Assembly: GCA_946479705.1 (NCBI GenBank)
Contig: CAMLHI010000098.1
Location: 1 to 7,346 of the forward strand
Source: an uncultured Oxalobacteraceae bacterium
GTDB lineage: Bacteria; Pseudomonadota; Gammaproteobacteria; Burkholderiales; Burkholderiaceae
Reading direction: 5' to 3'
Length of the DNA: 7,346 nucleotides
Shown here one piece after another: positions 5,332 through 7,346 of the stretch; position 1 is the stretch's first letter; each line of letters begins with the position of its first letter. Position numbers and translations under genes: made by a program. Under the pieces are notes generated by a model. That model searched no databases, was not told the origin of the DNA, and worked only from the letters and a program-made list of their open reading frames with translations.

Positions 5332-5820
5332 ATGGTCAGCCTTGTTGACGATGAAAAGTGGGTGCCGCTTATTGGCAGGTTGATGCTGACGTTTAGTCAA
5401 CTCGAAGGTATAACAATCGACTTACTGGAAACGTGGTCTAACCCACCGACCTTCGAGCAGTTACGCACGCTCCCGCTCACGCGACGGGTAAAGTTGTTGC
5501 TTGAACTGGCGATGATCCAAGATCATAAGCAAGAGAACATAGACTTTTTCAGCAAGTTATTAACGTCGCTCCTGCCGATGCTCGCGTATCGCAACCTTGT
5601 CGCACACAATCCAGTATCGTTGGTCATCATGCAAGAAAATGATGGAACACCCCTGTGCGAGGGTATCCCCAAGTCTCGTACATCGCAGCACGTAGTCGGT
5701 TTTGATGAATTGACCGGCGTGCTTCACAAAGCCACCGCCGTGAAGACAGGACTGTACGAAGCTATCTCGCGCTTCCGACTTGAAAAGCTGTGGCCGCACC
5801 TTTCGCAGCCTCTGGAATAA
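5332..5820 (+). CDS. Hypothetical protein with HEPN-like RNxxxH motif
   Basis: This 162-residue protein, second in the operon, is predicted by eye to be mostly alpha-helical: IGRLMLTFSQLEGITIDLLE (14-33), TRRVKLLLELAMIQ (50-63), and a helix ending in LAYRNLVAHNP. Arg87-Asn88-Leu-Val-Ala-His92 matches the R(N/D/H)x3-4H motif of HEPN domains, many of which are RNases in toxin-antitoxin, abortive infection and CRISPR systems. The N-terminal pattern, a polar helix with QLE ahead of the RNLVAH helix, is common to a widespread group of uncharacterised small proteins. It is not paired with the usual MNT nucleotidyltransferase antitoxin; its neighbour is an unrelated 154-residue protein 2 nt upstream. 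Codon use (TTA, ATA, AGG-like rare codons) is unlike the GC-rich tag and mnmC genes. Being a HEPN nuclease is inference from one motif; a non-catalytic HEPN scaffold is equally possible. Confidence 0.78.
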   Translation: MVSLVDDEKWVPLIGRLMLTFSQLEGITIDLLETWSNPPTFEQLRTLPLTRRVKLLLELAMIQDHKQENIDFFSKLLTSLLPMLAYRNLVAHNPVSLVIMQENDGTPLCEGIPKSRTSQHVVGFDELTGVLHKATAVKTGLYEAISRFRLEKLWPHLSQPLE

Positions 5821-5896
5821 TTACCGTGTACTGGAGCGTAGTATTTCGTCCAGAGACAGGTTGTATTCAAGCTCCTGAGCCTCCCCGCATTCGTAC

Positions 5897-6103
5897 ATGC
5901 GTTGCGCTGTCCCCTCTGGAACTTCTTGCGCAGAAGTGTTTGATTTCACCGCCAAGGATCGTGATGTCTGGCTAATTGCCGGATATGAAAAGGATGGAGT
6001 TATTTACCCATCATCACAGTTAAGTCGTCTTCTTCCAGATAGACGAATACCACCAGATGCGCGGAAGATCCTCGAAGACAAGCGCATTGGTTCTGGGCGC
6101 TAA
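5897..6103 (+). CDS. Small unidentified ORF, possible gene remnant
   Basis: Frame 2 is open from about 5879; the first ATG is at 5897, giving 68 residues. The segment AKDRDVWLIAGYEKDGVIYP followed by a short basic helix (PPDARKILEDKRI) reads like genuine protein, while the first ~15 residues do not, and no ribosome binding site precedes the ATG. It could be a short accessory gene downstream of the two-gene operon or the 3' remnant of a longer one. I do not recognise a family. The stop at 6101-6103 lies inside a possible terminator hairpin. Confidence 0.35.
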   Translation: MRCAVPSGTSCAEVFDFTAKDRDVWLIAGYEKDGVIYPSSQLSRLLPDRRIPPDARKILEDKRIGSGR

Positions 6104-6131
6104 TCGGCATCAGAGCAAGCGGCCCTTTTTT
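6095..6131 (+). terminator. Possible intrinsic terminator
   Basis: GGGCGC (6095-6100) can pair with GCGGCCC (6119-6125) with a single bulged G, followed directly by six T residues (6126-6131). The 18-nt loop is long, so strength is uncertain. It would end transcription from the accessory operon before tag. Confidence 0.38.
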
Positions 6132-6149
6132 CCGTCCTATTCCGGTCAA

Positions 6150-6165
6150 CGCCAGTATACTGGCG
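6150..6165. promoter_or_regulatory. 16-bp perfect palindrome with -10-like core at tag start
   Basis: CGCCAGTATACTGGCG is a perfect palindrome ending 2 nt before the tag ATG. It contains TATACT (6156-6161), a one-mismatch -10 hexamer, from which transcription would start at or very near the A of the ATG (6168). No ribosome binding site is visible upstream, so a leaderless mRNA is plausible. No convincing -35 is seen 16-18 nt upstream (CGTCCT). The symmetry would also suit a dimeric repressor covering the -10 element. It is not a LexA or Ada site as far as I can judge. Confidence 0.5.
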
Positions 6166-6167
6166 CG

Positions 6168-6734
6168 ATGACAATCCGCTGCTCCTGGGCCAACCCGGCC
6201 AATCCGCGCTACCTCGACTATCACGACAAGGAGTGGGGCATTCCCTGCCACGACGAGACGCGCCTGTTCGAAATGCTCAACCTCGAAGGCGCGCAGGCTG
6301 GCCTGAGCTGGGAGACCATCCTCAACAAGCGCGAGAACTACCGCGAGGCCTTCGACCACTGGGATGCGCACAAGATCGCCGCCTACGACGAGCACAAGGT
6401 CGCCGAGCTGCTGGCCGACCCCGGCATCGTGCGCAACAAGCTCAAGGTGGCGGCCATGATCGGCAACGCGCGCGCCTACCTGCGCCTGCGCGAGGAAGGC
6501 CTCACGCTCGACCAGTATCTGTGGGCCTTCGTCGACGGCCGGCCGATCGTCAACGCCTTCGACCGCGACAGCCGCCCCGCCAAGACCGCGCTCTCGGACC
6601 TGATTTCGAAAGACCTTGCCAAGCGCGGCTTCAAGTTCGTCGGTTCGACCATCGTCTACGCCTACATGCAGGGCATCGGCATGGTCGACGACCACGACGT
6701 GCGCTGCTTCTGTCACGGCCGCGCACGCGCATGA
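6168..6734 (+). CDS. tag: DNA-3-methyladenine glycosylase I
   Basis: This 188-residue protein is a close relative of E. coli Tag, which removes 3-methyladenine from alkylated DNA as the first step of base excision repair in the cytoplasm. The whole family length is present. Zinc-snap ligands are all in place: Cys5 (MTIRC), His19 (YHDKEWG), His176 and Cys180 (DDHDVRC). Base-binding pocket residues correspond to Tyr18, Trp23, Glu40 (NLEG) and Trp48 (GLSWET). The helix-hairpin-helix region includes RGFKFVGSTIVYAYMQGIGM. The ATG at 6168 is chosen because homologues begin with this M..CxW sequence; the longer in-frame start at 6057 would add unrelated residues. No Shine-Dalgarno is visible; the start lies just behind a palindrome with a -10-like core. 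The stop overlaps the mnmC start as ATGA, so the two genes form an operon. GC-rich codon use marks return to core chromosome. Confidence 0.95.
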   Translation: MTIRCSWANPANPRYLDYHDKEWGIPCHDETRLFEMLNLEGAQAGLSWETILNKRENYREAFDHWDAHKIAAYDEHKVAELLADPGIVRNKLKVAAMIGNARAYLRLREEGLTLDQYLWAFVDGRPIVNAFDRDSRPAKTALSDLISKDLAKRGFKFVGSTIVYAYMQGIGMVDDHDVRCFCHGRARA

Positions 6735-7346
6735 ACTGGCAAGCCTGCTGGGCCGGGCGATCCAGCTTCGTCATCTTCGATGCCTGCCACGCCGAAGGCG
6801 GCGGCTTCCGCGATGCCGTCAAAGCCTGGCGCGCGGATCCCGCACGGCCCGCGCGCCTGCACTACATCGCCCTCGACCGCGAGGCCGCACTGCCGGGCTT
6901 CCGGCGCGTGCCCGGCCACGGCGACGCCATCACCCTCGACCTGCTCGGCGCCCCCATCGACGCCGCGCTCAGCCAGCTGCGCGCCCAGCTCGACTTCGCC
7001 TGGCTGCACCGCATGGAAGGGCAGGGGACCAATTTCGCGCGCGCGCTCGGCCGTCTTGCCGCACCGGGCATGGCCCTGCGCTGCGACGACCTGACGCCAT
7101 CCCAGCAGCGCGCACTGGAAGCGGCCAGTTTCGAGCTGGCCGATGGCGCCGGACGCTACACCAGCCGCCGTCCATTCACCGCACCCGCCGCCGAATGCGA
7201 ACGGCGCGCACTGGTGATCGGCGCCGGGCTGGCCGGGACCGCCGCTTGCCAGCGCCTGGTCGCGCGCGGCTGGCACGTCACCCTGATCGAACGCCACCCG
7301 CATCCCGCCAGCGAGGCATCCGGCAACCTGGCCGGCATCGCCATGC
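6731..7346 (+). CDS. mnmC: MnmC, tRNA 5-methylaminomethyl-2-thiouridine biosynthesis (partial)
   Basis: The first 205 residues of MnmC are present; the gene continues past the right edge. MnmC converts cmnm5(s2)U34 to nm5U by its FAD-dependent C-terminal domain and then to mnm5U by an N-terminal SAM-dependent methyltransferase domain. Residues ~160-190 form the start of the FAD-binding Rossmann fold: ALVIGAGLAGTAACQRL with GxGxxG at 163-169 region and the acidic Glu187 ending the second strand (VTLIERHPHP), then the conserved SEASGNLAGI. The N-terminal ~155 residues keep some alignment to the methyltransferase domain (FVIFDACHAEGGGF, AWRADPARPARLHYIALDRE) but lack the ETGFGLGLN-type SAM motif and the DxFAPxxNP-type active-site block. 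The protein may therefore perform only the oxidoreductase step, as described for short MnmC forms. The ATG overlaps the tag stop by 4 nt. Confidence 0.85.
   Translation, partial: MNWQACWAGRSSFVIFDACHAEGGGFRDAVKAWRADPARPARLHYIALDREAALPGFRRVPGHGDAITLDLLGAPIDAALSQLRAQLDFAWLHRMEGQGTNFARALGRLAAPGMALRCDDLTPSQQRALEAASFELADGAGRYTSRRPFTAPAAECERRALVIGAGLAGTAACQRLVARGWHVTLIERHPHPASEASGNLAGIAM

Noticed and set aside
5824..5965. Minus-strand frame ending in a plausible acidic C-terminus (LSLDEILRSS)
   Set aside because: It has no start codon and no clear upstream coding continuity, and it overlaps the better plus-strand small ORF; probably chance.
6101..6120. AAT and GCAA elements resembling an Ada box upstream of tag
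   Set aside because: The spacing between AAT and GCAA is 10 nt, not the 6 nt of the known Ada site.
6150..6165. Palindrome as a LexA box
   Set aside because: It lacks the CTGT-N8-ACAG arrangement of proteobacterial LexA sites.
6000..6716. 238-codon open frame on the minus strand opposite tag
   Set aside because: It is antisense to a certain gene, in GC-rich sequence where antisense frames stay open; its peptide is Val/Ala/Asp/Gly-rich with no family resemblance.
6713..7303. Minus-strand open frame of 196 codons opposite mnmC
   Set aside because: It is a shadow of the mnmC coding frame in GC-rich DNA, with low-complexity Gly/Ala content.
1..7346. CRISPR array, tRNA or rRNA genes
   Set aside because: No short regularly spaced repeats and no tRNA or rRNA-like sequence were seen on either strand.

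Overview
The window looks like chromosomal DNA from a high-GC betaproteobacterium, most likely Burkholderiales and possibly Oxalobacteraceae (Massilia-like). That placement is inferred from the GC-rich third positions, from the short methyltransferase-poor form of MnmC, and from the recalled resemblance of the IS4-type transposase remnant and the Tox-REase-5/Imm52 pair. No rRNA or other strict taxonomic marker is present, so genus is not established.

Layout. Positions 1-252 hold the 3' end of a MocR-type (GntR plus aminotransferase fold) regulator that starts left of the window. Positions 312-2369, minus strand, hold a compact four-gene type VI secretion effector cassette, read right to left: PAAR spike-tip protein, a very short DUF4123-like adaptor, a Tox-REase-5 nuclease toxin with a hydrophobic N-terminus, and an Imm52-type immunity protein. 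Each gene overlaps the next by 1-4 nt. No VgrG, Hcp or structural T6SS gene is in view, so it looks like an orphan effector module relying on a T6SS encoded elsewhere. The module lies between two direct copies of the same MocR 3' segment (1-222 and 2652-2873, about 95% identical by eye).

Positions 2500-4660 are a graveyard: an internally deleted MocR copy, the last ~38 codons of an alpha/beta hydrolase, one intact gene (DUF1348, NTF2-like), an unidentified basic C-terminal fragment, a SLAC1/TehA-family transporter with a nonsense codon and a frameshift, and an IS4-family transposase fragment joined directly to it. Repeated insertion, recombination and deletion have clearly acted here.

Positions 4865-5820 carry a two-gene operon of unknown function with visibly lower GC. 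Its second protein has an RNxxxH motif in a mostly helical context and may be HEPN-like; this is the best candidate for an undescribed accessory system. A small unidentified ORF (5897-6103) and a possible terminator follow.

Positions 6168-7346 return to housekeeping DNA: tag (3-methyladenine-DNA glycosylase I), overlapping by 4 nt with mnmC (tRNA wobble uridine modification), which runs off the right edge. The tag start lies 2 nt after a perfect 16-bp palindrome containing a good -10 hexamer, suggesting a leaderless or operator-controlled start. The MnmC N-terminal domain lacks the expected SAM-binding motif.
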